From: DASUFZ01 sp035541475
GTDB taxonomy: Bacteria > Myxococcota_A > UBA9160 > SMWR01
Assembly (NCBI GenBank): GCA_035541475.1
Contig: DATKND010000080.1
Coordinates: 1 to 43,000, forward strand
Direction: 5' to 3'
Length of the DNA stretch: 43,000 nucleotides
The position numbers were made by a program, and so were the translations under genes. Position 1 is the first letter of the stretch, and each line of letters starts with the position of its first letter. The notes under the pieces are model-generated. The model did no database searches. It saw nothing but the letters and a program-made list of their open reading frames with translations, and was not told where the DNA came from. Of this stretch, positions 30,518-37,686 are shown one piece after another.

Positions 30518-31113
30518 GACAGCGCCTCCACGCGCTCCCACACCGACTCCGGATCGAAGCTCGAGAGAGCGGCGGAGAGCACCAGCATCAGCAGCGCGAA
30601 CGACCAGAGCGCGAGCCCCGCCACGATGTCGGCCATTCCCATCAGCTTCGTGATCGCGACCAGGATCCCGATCATGAAGACCTCGATCATGCTCCAGGTC
30701 TGTGAATGGCGGAGCACCCGGAAGGCCTGCGGCAGGTGCCATGGCACGATGCCGGCTCGCAGCGGCACGAGGATGTAGAGCAGCAGGCCGAGCTGGAACG
30801 CCGGGGCGAGCACGGTGGTCAGCAGCACGAGCGCGGCGATCTCGCCCTTGCCCTCGCGGTAGAGGTCCAAGACCCCGGTCATCAGGGTCGTCTGCGTGAC
30901 GAGGCCCTTCATCTCGAACGAGAGGAAGGGGAAGCTGTTCGAGACCACGAAGAGGATCACCGCGGCGAAGGACAGCGCGAGCGTGCGCTCGAGGCCGTTG
31001 CGCGGGCGCTTTCGCAGCAGGCTGCCGCAGCGCATACAGCTCGCCGAGGATCCTTCCGGGATCTGCGGCAGCGCCTGGACGAGATCGCAGTCGTGACACG
31101 CGACCCTGCGAAT
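30514..31113 (-). CDS. pqiA: PqiA-like membrane protein, first half, probable ATT start
   Basis: The first canonical start is ATG at 31035, but that cuts through a zinc ribbon: the upstream in-frame sequence encodes RRVACHDCDLVQALP and then C-M-R-C-G, giving the C-x2-C...C-x2-C pair also found in the second module. No ATG, GTG or TTG exists between the previous gene's stop (31132-31134, same frame) and this ribbon. ATT at 31113 is preceded by GGAGG with a 5-base spacer, so ATT is proposed as the start, giving 199 residues. Four helices follow (LALSFAAVILFVVSNSFPFL, AALVLLTTVLAPAFQLGLLL, MIEVFMIGILVAIT, and LWSFALLMLVLSAALSSFDP), with WSMIEVFMIGI and SFDPESVWE as PqiA signatures. Function as for the second half. 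Confidence 0.85.
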   Translation of the reverse strand: MRRVACHDCDLVQALPQIPEGSSASCMRCGSLLRKRPRNGLERTLALSFAAVILFVVSNSFPFLSFEMKGLVTQTTLMTGVLDLYREGKGEIAALVLLTTVLAPAFQLGLLLYILVPLRAGIVPWHLPQAFRVLRHSQTWSMIEVFMIGILVAITKLMGMADIVAGLALWSFALLMLVLSAALSSFDPESVWERVEALS

Positions 31114-31131
31114 GACAGCCTCCGCGCGCGG

Positions 31132-33513
31132 CTACCGGTTCTCGTAGCGGTCCAGATCGTAGATCCCCGCCTGCGTCGGCTCTCGCCGCGAGAGATCGTC
31201 GCGCAGCCAGTCGCTGGTCGGCCAGAAGCGCGCGCTGCTGCGGCGGACGCCGAAGTGCGAGGCGAGGGCGGTGAGGTCGGCGTCGCTCCGCATCGCCGCA
31301 AGCTCTTCGACGAATCCGGGCATCGCGCTGGCGTCGACCTCGAAGAAGAAGTTCGGGTAGCTGCCGAAGTGTCCGCGCACGATGGTGAGCGTGTCGTCCT
31401 CCGGCTCCAGCCGCTTGTCCTCGCCGAACATGAAAGCCACGTTCGTGTGGGCGACGTTGTGGATCAGCGCGTAGACGAGGTCGCGCTCGCCGCTCGCGTC
31501 GACGCGCACGCGCAGCAGCGACACCTCGGGCAGCAGGCGCACGAAGCCGCCGCGGCGCGAGGCGACGCGCTGGAGCTCGCGCTCGACCGAGCGCTCGACG
31601 GCGCTGGCGCCCGGGCGGTCGCACGGCGGCTTCTCGCAGCGGTTCAGCAGGTCGGGCGGCCCGGCGGCCGCGCCCGCCTGGCGGCGGATCATCTCGAGCA
31701 GCTCGGCCTTCACGTCCTTCGTCTCGAAGCGGATCTGCGTGCCGTGGTTGAGCGAGCGCAGCCGATCCACGACGGCGTAATCGAGCTCGCGCGTCGCGCC
31801 GACGTACCAGGATTCGCGCATCGGCTTGCGAGCTTCGGCCGGCAGCAGAGCAAGGAAGACGTTCTCGGATTGCATGCGCAGATGGTCCATGTAGAGCCGC
31901 GTCGCGATCTGGTGGACGACGTTGCCGTAGATGTTGAAGCCGGCGACGAGGTTGTAGTAGATGCGCTCGAAGATCGCGTAGTCCATCACCCAGGCGGTCT
32001 TCGGCGTGTCGCCGACGAAGTGCTGCACCACCTCCGCGTTGTCGAAGTTGCGGAAGACGGTCAGCAGCGCGTTCGGGTTCTGCTTGCCGCCGTTCCAGAT
32101 CCAGTCGAGCGACGGGCCGCGCCGCTTCGGATCGATGCGGTCGTAGTAGTGCTCGCGCAGCTCGAGGTATTTCCGCTGCTCGCGGTTGAACTCGAGCCAC
32201 ATCTCGCCGGGCACGAAGCGGCCGACGTTCTCCGCCGGCAGCGAGAGCAGGTCCTTCGTTTTGCGCAAGAACTCCGGCTCGATCACGGAGATGTCGTGAT
32301 CGGGATCCACGAACGAGATCCAGAACTGATCCTCGATCACGTCGACGGCGACCTGCCCGCGACAGACCGGGCCGCGGATGAAGGTCATGACGAAGTACTG
32401 CGCGTCGTCGAGCAGGAACTGGTAGCGGCTGCGCGGCGGGATCTGCTCGAACGTGATGAACGGATTCGAGGCGTCCTCCGTCTCGTAGCCCGGCAGCGAC
32501 GTCGGCTCCCACGGGCTCTCGAGGAAGAGCTCGCGCAGGCGCGCGAGCTTCTTGTCGGAAAGCGGATACACGATGTGCGTCTTGCGCACGATCGTCGTCT
32601 CGACGGGCACGAGCCGGTACCAGAACTCCTCGGCGCCCGGGTCGTCGTAGGGCCGCACGGTCGCGATCTCGTCGGGAGGCTGGCCGGGCGGCGTGTGCGA
32701 GCGCAGCACGCGGAAGAAGGGCCCGCGCGGGAGATCCTCGAATGCCAGGTGCGCGAGGAACCAGTGCTCGTAGAGATAGCGGGCGGTGATGCGCTCCTTC
32801 GTCGAGGAGCCGTTCAGGAAGGTCTCCCAGCGCGCGACCTCGGCGCGGACTGCCGGCGCGAGCTCGCGCGGCGCGGGCGCTGCCGTCGGCTGCGACGCGA
32901 AGGCGGCCAGCACGCGCAGCTCCTCACCGGAGAGCGGCGGCATGCCGTAGGGCATGCCGCCGTGCGGATGGTCGCTCGCGTAGCCGTCGAACTCCGGCTG
33001 CGTCGGGCACTCGAGATGGCGGTCGATGTCGAGCGGGAAGTCGTCCGGCAGCGGCTCGCCCTGCGCGAAGGGGTTGGCGTGGCCGAGCGCGAGCATCGAG
33101 AGGACGAGCGAGGCGGCGCGCTCGTCGTTCTGCGGCAGCACGGCGAAGAAGCCCTTCTCCCGCCACTGCGCCGTGTCGCGAGCGTCGACGAAGAGTCGCG
33201 TCGGCGACGCCGTCACCAGGCGGGTCGAGTCGTAGACGGGCTCCTGGCTGGCGCCGCGCTCGGCTCCCTCGAACGCCGAGAGCACGAGCTGGCAGGGCGC
33301 GTCGTAGCAGGCGTGGCAGACCACGCAGCGCGAGTCGAGCACCGGCTTCACGTCGCGAGCGAACTCGACCGGCGGCCCCTGCGCGGCGATCACCGCGGCG
33401 AGCGCGGTCTGTGTCGGCGCCTCCTCGGGTGCGGAGCCGCGACACGCGGAGAGGCCACCGCCGGACGCCAGCACCAGCATCAACGCGAGGATGCGTGCGG
33501 CGGTGCCCGGCAT
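31132..33513 (-). CDS. cti: Periplasmic fatty acid cis/trans isomerase with c-type heme
   Basis: A 793-residue protein. The signal sequence LALMLVLASGGGLSACRG may be a lipoprotein signal (LSAC). Close to the start of the mature chain, DVKPVLDSRCVVCHACYDAPCQL has the CVVCH heme-binding motif with the surrounding sequence typical of Cti. Further blocks are LSMLALGHANPF, ARYLYEHWFLAHLAF, GPVCRGQVAVDVIEDQFW, VGDTPKTAWVMDYAIFERIYYNL, NIYGNVVHQIATRLYMDHLR and ALIHNVAHTNVAFMFGED. Cti turns cis-unsaturated acyl chains of phospholipids into trans within seconds under solvent or heat stress. It is the first gene of the operon with PqiA, PqiB and PqiC. The start is ATG at 33513; no good ribosome site is seen. 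Confidence 0.93.
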   Translation of the reverse strand: MPGTAARILALMLVLASGGGLSACRGSAPEEAPTQTALAAVIAAQGPPVEFARDVKPVLDSRCVVCHACYDAPCQLVLSAFEGAERGASQEPVYDSTRLVTASPTRLFVDARDTAQWREKGFFAVLPQNDERAASLVLSMLALGHANPFAQGEPLPDDFPLDIDRHLECPTQPEFDGYASDHPHGGMPYGMPPLSGEELRVLAAFASQPTAAPAPRELAPAVRAEVARWETFLNGSSTKERITARYLYEHWFLAHLAFEDLPRGPFFRVLRSHTPPGQPPDEIATVRPYDDPGAEEFWYRLVPVETTIVRKTHIVYPLSDKKLARLRELFLESPWEPTSLPGYETEDASNPFITFEQIPPRSRYQFLLDDAQYFVMTFIRGPVCRGQVAVDVIEDQFWISFVDPDHDISVIEPEFLRKTKDLLSLPAENVGRFVPGEMWLEFNREQRKYLELREHYYDRIDPKRRGPSLDWIWNGGKQNPNALLTVFRNFDNAEVVQHFVGDTPKTAWVMDYAIFERIYYNLVAGFNIYGNVVHQIATRLYMDHLRMQSENVFLALLPAEARKPMRESWYVGATRELDYAVVDRLRSLNHGTQIRFETKDVKAELLEMIRRQAGAAAGPPDLLNRCEKPPCDRPGASAVERSVERELQRVASRRGGFVRLLPEVSLLRVRVDASGERDLVYALIHNVAHTNVAFMFGEDKRLEPEDDTLTIVRGHFGSYPNFFFEVDASAMPGFVEELAAMRSDADLTALASHFGVRRSSARFWPTSDWLRDDLSRREPTQAGIYDLDRYENR

Positions 33514-33536
33514 GACGGTCGGGGAGTAGCAGATGC

Positions 33537-33637
33537 AAGGAGGCCGACTCAAGTCGGCCGACGCGCAGCGAGGCGAAGCCGAGCGTAGGCCGGTCGCCCG
33601 AGCGCGAGCGAATCGCTCGCGCGAAGGTCCGGCAAAG
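33537..33637. repeat. Dispersed intergenic repeat, family 1, full copy A
   Basis: About 101 bp, plus orientation, filling the gap between the stop of the TPR gene and the start of cti. Landmarks: AAGGAGGCCGAC, hairpin GGCCGAC-tcaa-GTCGGCC, core GCGCAGCGAGGC-gaa-GCCGAGCG, AGGCCGGT, and a 10-bp inverted repeat GCGCGAGCGA/TCGCTCGCGC. It is matched nearly base for base by the reverse complement of 19528-19629. Confidence 0.8.
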
Positions 33638-33641
33638 ATGG

Positions 33642-34145
33642 CTACGGTGCCTCGCCTCGGGCCTTCTCGAGCTGTGCCCAGCGCGCGTAGGCGCGCTCGG
33701 CCTCCGCGTCGAATCCGAGCGCCTCGGCGGTCAGCGCGAGGCCGCGCCATGCGCGCAGCTCATCCGGCGCGAGCGACGTCGCACGGCGGAACGCGACGTA
33801 GGCATCGTCGGGCCGGTCGCGCCGCTGCTCGAGCTCTCCGATCAGGATGACGGGTTCGGCATTCTCCGGCGCGATCTCCTCCGCCATCTCGAGGTGTCGG
33901 AGCGCACGCTCCGGATCGCCGGCGCCCTCGTTCGCGCGCGCCGCCAGCAGGCGGTAGTCGACGTTGCGGGGGTCGATCCGCACCAGCTTCTCGCTCTCGC
34001 GCAGCGCGTCCGGGTAGCGCTGCGCGTCGAGGTAGGCGACCGCGATCTGCTCCGGTCCCTTCGGCTTCGAGGTCGAGGCGCAGGCGCAGCAGAGAGCGAG
34101 CGCGACGAGCGCGATTCGGGAGCCGGAGCTCCTGCGGTGCGACAT
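33642..34145 (-). CDS. TPR-repeat lipoprotein
   Basis: A 167-residue protein. IALVALALCCACASTSKPKG is a signal peptide with Cys residues suited to lipoprotein processing. The rest is tetratricopeptide repeats: AVAYLDAQRYPDALRESEKLVRIDP, LLAARANEGAGDPERALRHLEMAEEIAP, LIGELEQRRDRPDDAYVAFRRATSLAP and a last partial repeat with LALTAEALGFDAEAERAYARW. TPRs mediate protein contacts, so it may be an assembly or scaffold lipoprotein; the partner is unknown. The start ATG at 34145 has GAGGA five bases ahead. It is divergent from the crotonase gene and separated from cti by repeat copy A. Confidence 0.78.
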   Translation of the reverse strand: MSHRRSSGSRIALVALALCCACASTSKPKGPEQIAVAYLDAQRYPDALRESEKLVRIDPRNVDYRLLAARANEGAGDPERALRHLEMAEEIAPENAEPVILIGELEQRRDRPDDAYVAFRRATSLAPDELRAWRGLALTAEALGFDAEAERAYARWAQLEKARGEAP

Positions 34146-34255
34146 GCATTCCTCTTCGGCCGGCCCGCGCGCGCGGCTGACCCCTTCCGCTCTCGGAACA
34201 CGCCGCGCGCCACGAGTATGCTAACGCCGCGCCGCGCGGCGCCGGAGAGTTCGAA

Positions 34256-35194
34256 ATGCAGACCCTGCGGACCGAGACCGTCGCCGGCGTGCGGCACATC
34301 GTGCTGTGCCGGCCCGAGGCCTACAACACGATCACGCCGCAGCTCCGCGACGAGCTCGCCGCCGCGATCGACGCGGCCGACGCCGACCGCGCCGTGCGCG
34401 TGATCCTGCTGCGCGCGGAAGGGCCGGCCTTCTGCGCGGGCTACGGGCTCGACTGGTCCACGCGCGCGCAGGCGCAGGAGCGCGGGTCGCGGTCGAACGA
34501 TGCGCGCGCGAGCGACGGCCCGCGGCCGTGGGCGCCGAAGGACAGCGCAAGCGGCGGAGCCGCGCGCAGCGAGCCGCAGGCGAGCGAAGTTCGGAGCTGG
34601 GACTCCGTCGCCGACCTGCGCATGATCGGCTCCTTCGTCGACACCTACATGAAGCTCTGGTACGCGCGGAAGCCGACGATCGCCGCGGTGCAGGGCTGGT
34701 GCATCGGCGGCGGCACCGACATGGTCCTGTGTGCCGACTGCATCGTGGCCGGCGAGGGGGCCACCTTCGGCTATCCGCCCGCGCGCGTGTGGGGCACGCC
34801 GACGACCGCGATGTGGGTCTACCGCATGGGCCTCGAGAAGGCGAAGCGCTACCTGCTGACGGGCGACGCGATCCACGCGGCCGAGGCCGCGCGCATCGGG
34901 CTGATCCTCGAGGTGGTGCCCGACACCGATCTGTTGTCGCGCGCGCGCGCGCTCGCCGAGCGCATGGCGCAGCTCCCGACGACCCAGCTCGTGATGCTGA
35001 AGCTGCTCTGCAATCAGACCGTCGAGAACATGGGGATGGCGTCGTCGCGCACGCTCGGCACGCTCTTCGACGGCATCGCGCGCCACACCGACGAGGGCCT
35101 CGCCTTCGTGCGCCGCGCCGAGCAGGTCGGCTTCCGCGACGCGGTCCGCGAGCGCGACGACCCGTTCGGGGACTACGGGAGCCGGAAGCGTTAG
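34256..35194 (+). CDS. Enoyl-CoA hydratase/isomerase (crotonase) with a roughly 38-residue insert
   Basis: A 312-residue crotonase-fold enzyme acting on an acyl-CoA. Seen are HIVLCRPEAYNTITPQLRDEL, ILLRAEGPAFCAGYGLDW (first oxyanion strand), SWDSVADLRMI, KPTIAAVQGWCIGGGTDMVLCADCIVA (second oxyanion loop), FGYPPARVWGTPTTAMWVYRMGLEKAKRYLLTGD and ARIGLILEVVP. The PPARVWGxPTT form belongs to a branch of uncharacterised crotonases without the two catalytic Glu of true hydratases. Between RAQAQE and SWD, where relatives continue directly in my memory of the branch, about 38 polar residues (about 77-114) are inserted; part of their DNA matches repeat family 1. Start ATG 34256 with GGAGAG upstream. 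The gene converges with the carboxyltransferase gene. Confidence 0.86.
   Translation: MQTLRTETVAGVRHIVLCRPEAYNTITPQLRDELAAAIDAADADRAVRVILLRAEGPAFCAGYGLDWSTRAQAQERGSRSNDARASDGPRPWAPKDSASGGAARSEPQASEVRSWDSVADLRMIGSFVDTYMKLWYARKPTIAAVQGWCIGGGTDMVLCADCIVAGEGATFGYPPARVWGTPTTAMWVYRMGLEKAKRYLLTGDAIHAAEAARIGLILEVVPDTDLLSRARALAERMAQLPTTQLVMLKLLCNQTVENMGMASSRTLGTLFDGIARHTDEGLAFVRRAEQVGFRDAVRERDDPFGDYGSRKR
34545..34589. repeat. Repeat family 1-like sequence inside the crotonase gene (copy D)
   Basis: GCAAGCGGCGG (34545-34555), GCCGCGCGCAGCGAG (34557-34571) and CGAGCG-n-AGTT near 34580-34589 are shared with intergenic copy C. The small stem that reads GGC-n3-GCC in copies A, B and C reads GCC-gca-GGC here, so the middle pair is flipped but pairing is kept. 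The stretch is translated as part of the inserted region of the enzyme and keeps its frame. Confidence 0.5.
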
Positions 35195-35200
35195 TCGCCG

Positions 35201-35260
35201 GCGAGGCAGCGGGTCGCCGAGGAGGAACAGATGGCCGCCGCAGGCGGCCCGCTGTCTCGC
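35201..35260. repeat. Palindromic repeat family 2, copy 1
   Basis: Arms GCGAGGCAGCGGG (35201-35213) and CCCGCTGTCTCGC (35248-35260) pair over 13 bp with one mismatch. The internal 25 bases at 35219-35243, containing AGGAGGAACAGATGG, are identical to the reverse complement of 37165-37189. A second small stem, GGCCGCC-gca-GGCGGCC, lies within the 3' part. It sits between the converging crotonase and carboxyltransferase genes and may serve as a terminator for both. Confidence 0.8.
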
Positions 35261-35274
35261 TGGCGAGCCGGGCT

Positions 35275-37134
35275 CTACCAGGTGTCGACGAACGGGCGGC
35301 GCTTGCCGATCGGTGGGGCCGGCTCCGGCACGGAGCGCAGGCCGCGCAAGATCCAGCGACGCGTATCGGCGGGATCGATCACGTCGTCGATCTCGAGGAA
35401 CGCCGCCATGTTGATCGCCTTGCCGGCCTGGTAGAGCTGCGCGACGAGCCTCTTGTAGAGCGCGTCGCGCTCGACGGGATCGTCCACGGCCTCGAGCTCC
35501 CGGCGGTAGGCGAGGCGCACGGCGCCTTCGAGCCCCATCCCGCCGAACTCGCCCGTCGGCCACGACACGATGAAGAACGGCGCGTGGAAGCTCGCGCCGG
35601 TCATTCCCTGCGCGCCGAGGCCGTAGCCTTTGCGCAAGACGACGGTGAAGTAGGGCACCGTGAGACTCGCCGCGGTCACGAACATGCGAGAGACGTGCCG
35701 CACCTGCGCGAGCTTCTCGACCTCGGGCCCTACCATGAATCCCGGCGTGTCGCAGAGCGAGACGATCGGCAGGCCGTACGCCTCGCAGAGCTGAAGGAAG
35801 CGCGCCGCCTTGTCCGCCGCGGGCGCGTCGATCGCGCCTCCGAGGTGGTGCGGGTTGTTGGCGAGCAGGCCGATGGGCCGCCCCTCGATCCGCACGAGCG
35901 CGGTGACGATCCCGACGCCGAAGTCGCGGCGCAGCTCGAGCACGCTGTCCTCGTCGCACAGCGCCTCGATCACCGCGCGCACGTCGTACGCTCGCAGCCG
36001 GTTCTCGGGAACGAGGGTGCGAAGCAGCCGCTGGTCCGCCGCGCGCCAGTCCGCGAGCGGGCCCTGGAAGTATGCGAGGTACCGCTTCGCCTCGAGAACG
36101 GCCTCGGCTTCGTCGTCGACGACGAGGTCGACCACGCCGTTCGGTGCCTGCACGTCGATCGGCCCGACTTCTTCGGGAGCGAACACGCCGAGACCGCCGC
36201 CTTCGATCATCGCCGGACCGCCCATCCCGATGTTCGCGTTTCGCGTGGCGATGATGACGTCGCAGCAGCCGAGCAGCGCGGCGTTTCCCGCGAAGCAGCG
36301 GCCCGACACGATTCCGACCAGCGGCACCAGTCCCGAGAGCCGCGCGAACGTCGCGAACGTGGGGATGTCGAGACCGGCCACGCCCATGGAGTCGGTGTCG
36401 CCGGGACGCCCGCCGCCACCTTCGGCGAAGAGGACCACTGGAAGCCGCCACTCCTCCGCGAGCTGGAGCATCCGGTCCTTCTTCTTGTGATTCATCATCC
36501 CCTGCGTGCCCGCGAACACCGTGTAGTCGTACGCGATCACCATGCAACGCGACTTCTCGTCGCCGAAGAGCGCACCGTTCACGGAGCCGATCCCGGCGAC
36601 GAGGCCGTCCGCCGGACTCATGCGCAAGAGCTCCTCGGGCGACCGCCGGCGGCGCTGTGCCGCGAGAGCGAGGGCGCCGTACTCGATGAAGCTGCCGGGA
36701 TCGACCAGATCGTCGACGTTCTCGCGCGTGGTGCGCTGTCCTGTCTTGCGGCGGCGCGCGACGGCGTCGGGCCGCGCGGCGTCGAGCCCGAGCTCGTGAC
36801 GAGCGACGACTTCGGCGAGGTCCGGGCGGATCGTGTCGAGATCGACCGGCTCGCTGCGGACGGCTTCGGCGGACTCCGCGGCGATCGGCTCGAGAAAGAC
36901 GACGGGCTGACCCTCGGCGAGGAGCTCCCCGACCGCGACCCCGACCCGGCGCACGATGCCGCCGGTCTGCGCGATCACGGGATGCTCCATCTTCATCGCC
37001 TCGATCACCGCGATCTCGGCACCTGCGGCGACCCTGTCGCCCTCGCACAAATCGAGGCTCACGACCGTGCCCTGCATCGGGGCACGAACCGCGACGGTGT
37101 TGGTAGGCGCGCTCGGGTCCGGCATGGTGCCCAT
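35275..37134 (-). CDS. Biotin-carrier domain fused to acyl-CoA carboxyltransferase
   Basis: A 619-residue fusion. Residues 12-80 are a biotinyl (BCCP) domain, VRAPMQGTVVSLDLCEGD then VIEAMKMEH with Lys48 as the biotin site. The remainder is a PccB/AccD-type carboxyltransferase: FIEYGALAL, DGLVAGIGSVNG, VIAYDYTVFAGTQGMMNHKK, GGGRPGDTDSMG, GRCFAGNAALLGCCDVIIAT, MGGPAMIEGGGLG and then the C-terminal half with LVRIEGRPIGLLANNPHHLGGAIDA, LCDTPGFMVGPEVE, YGLGAQGMTGASF and WPTGEFGGMGLEGA. It would move CO2 from biotin to an acyl-CoA (or the reverse). No biotin carboxylase is in the window. N-terminal BCCP fused to CT is not the usual layout. The start ATG at 37134 has an alternative ATG three codons in. 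Confidence 0.88.
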   Translation of the reverse strand: MGTMPDPSAPTNTVAVRAPMQGTVVSLDLCEGDRVAAGAEIAVIEAMKMEHPVIAQTGGIVRRVGVAVGELLAEGQPVVFLEPIAAESAEAVRSEPVDLDTIRPDLAEVVARHELGLDAARPDAVARRRKTGQRTTRENVDDLVDPGSFIEYGALALAAQRRRRSPEELLRMSPADGLVAGIGSVNGALFGDEKSRCMVIAYDYTVFAGTQGMMNHKKKDRMLQLAEEWRLPVVLFAEGGGGRPGDTDSMGVAGLDIPTFATFARLSGLVPLVGIVSGRCFAGNAALLGCCDVIIATRNANIGMGGPAMIEGGGLGVFAPEEVGPIDVQAPNGVVDLVVDDEAEAVLEAKRYLAYFQGPLADWRAADQRLLRTLVPENRLRAYDVRAVIEALCDEDSVLELRRDFGVGIVTALVRIEGRPIGLLANNPHHLGGAIDAPAADKAARFLQLCEAYGLPIVSLCDTPGFMVGPEVEKLAQVRHVSRMFVTAASLTVPYFTVVLRKGYGLGAQGMTGASFHAPFFIVSWPTGEFGGMGLEGAVRLAYRRELEAVDDPVERDALYKRLVAQLYQAGKAINMAAFLEIDDVIDPADTRRWILRGLRSVPEPAPPIGKRRPFVDTW

Positions 37135-37143
37135 GGTATGGCT

Positions 37144-37210
37144 GGGGGCGAGGCAGCTGGCCCCCTGCGGCGGCCATCTGTTCCTCCTCGGGGGCCACTG
37201 CCTCGCCCCC
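37144..37210. repeat. Palindromic repeat family 2, copy 2
   Basis: A very stable hairpin: left arm 37144-37165 and right arm 37190-37210 pair over 21 bp (GGGGGCGAGGCAG with CTGCCTCGCCCCC, then TGGCCCCC with GGGGGCCA), broken only by one bulged C. The minus-strand loop contains AGGAGGAACAGATGG, identical to copy 1 although the arms differ. It lies between the SnoaL-like gene and the carboxyltransferase gene, 9 bp upstream of the latter's start. Confidence 0.85.
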
Positions 37211-37227
37211 GCCCGCCCCGCGGCTTG

Positions 37228-37686
37228 CTAGGCCTTCTGCTCGAGGGCCTTCTTCTTCTCCATCCAGCCGCGGATCATGTCCTTGAAGTGGGCCGGGTTG
37301 TAGATGTCCTCTTCGTAGGACCACTGGTTGTTCCCGGCGTACTTCAGCAAGGTGAAGTTGTAGGCCTGGTGCAGGCTGCCGTCGCCCGGATCGATCATCC
37401 GGTTCCACACCTGCGCGATCACCCAGCCGCGCTCCTCGTCGATCATGTACCACTCGACCGGGAAGAAGCGCATGTCGCGGTTGATCGGCTGCGACATCGT
37501 GTGCGAGATCCAGCGGTGGATCGCCTCGCGCCCGCCCATCGTGCCGTAGAGGTGCTCGATGTAGGTCGCGTCGACCGTGAACTGCTTCGCCCAGTTGTCC
37601 CAGTTGCCGGTCGTGCCCGCCTCGAGCGCCAGCCGCTGGTAGTTCTCGAACGCCTCTTCCAGCTCGGCGCGGCTCCACTTGCCCAT
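37228..37686 (-). CDS. SnoaL-like / NTF2-fold protein
   Basis: A 152-residue protein with the NTF2-like pattern: ELEEAFENYQRLALEAGTTGNWDNWAKQFTVDATYIEHLYGTMGG (helices then DATYIEH strand), REAIHRWISHTM, WYMIDEERGWVIAQVWNRM and YNFTLLKYAGNNQWSYEEDIYN. Such proteins are small cone-shaped isomerases, hydratases, dehydratases or binding proteins; His and Asp residues in the pocket are present but no specific activity can be read. The start ATG at 37686 has AAGGAG eight bases ahead. It lies upstream of the carboxyltransferase on the same strand, separated only by the family 2 hairpin. Confidence 0.8.
   Translation of the reverse strand: MGKWSRAELEEAFENYQRLALEAGTTGNWDNWAKQFTVDATYIEHLYGTMGGREAIHRWISHTMSQPINRDMRFFPVEWYMIDEERGWVIAQVWNRMIDPGDGSLHQAYNFTLLKYAGNNQWSYEEDIYNPAHFKDMIRGWMEKKKALEQKA

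Noticed and set aside
30706..33588. Plus-strand open frame of about 960 codons opposite cti and the first pqiA gene
   Set aside because: Composition is that of an antisense shadow; cti and pqiA have clear family motifs.
34217..34222. TATGCT as -10 box of the crotonase gene
   Set aside because: No acceptable -35 at 16-18 bp; too weak to list as a promoter.
35231..35434. Possible 67-codon gene beginning at the ATG in the family 2 loop
   Set aside because: After the repeat it runs antisense into the conserved C-terminus of the carboxyltransferase and has no conserved sequence. The ribosome-site-plus-ATG motif itself is reported as a finding.
37132..37177. Family 2 copy 2 as the ribosome site and start of the carboxyltransferase
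   Set aside because: Its ATG at 37177 is 43 bases from the 37134 start, so it is out of frame with the enzyme.
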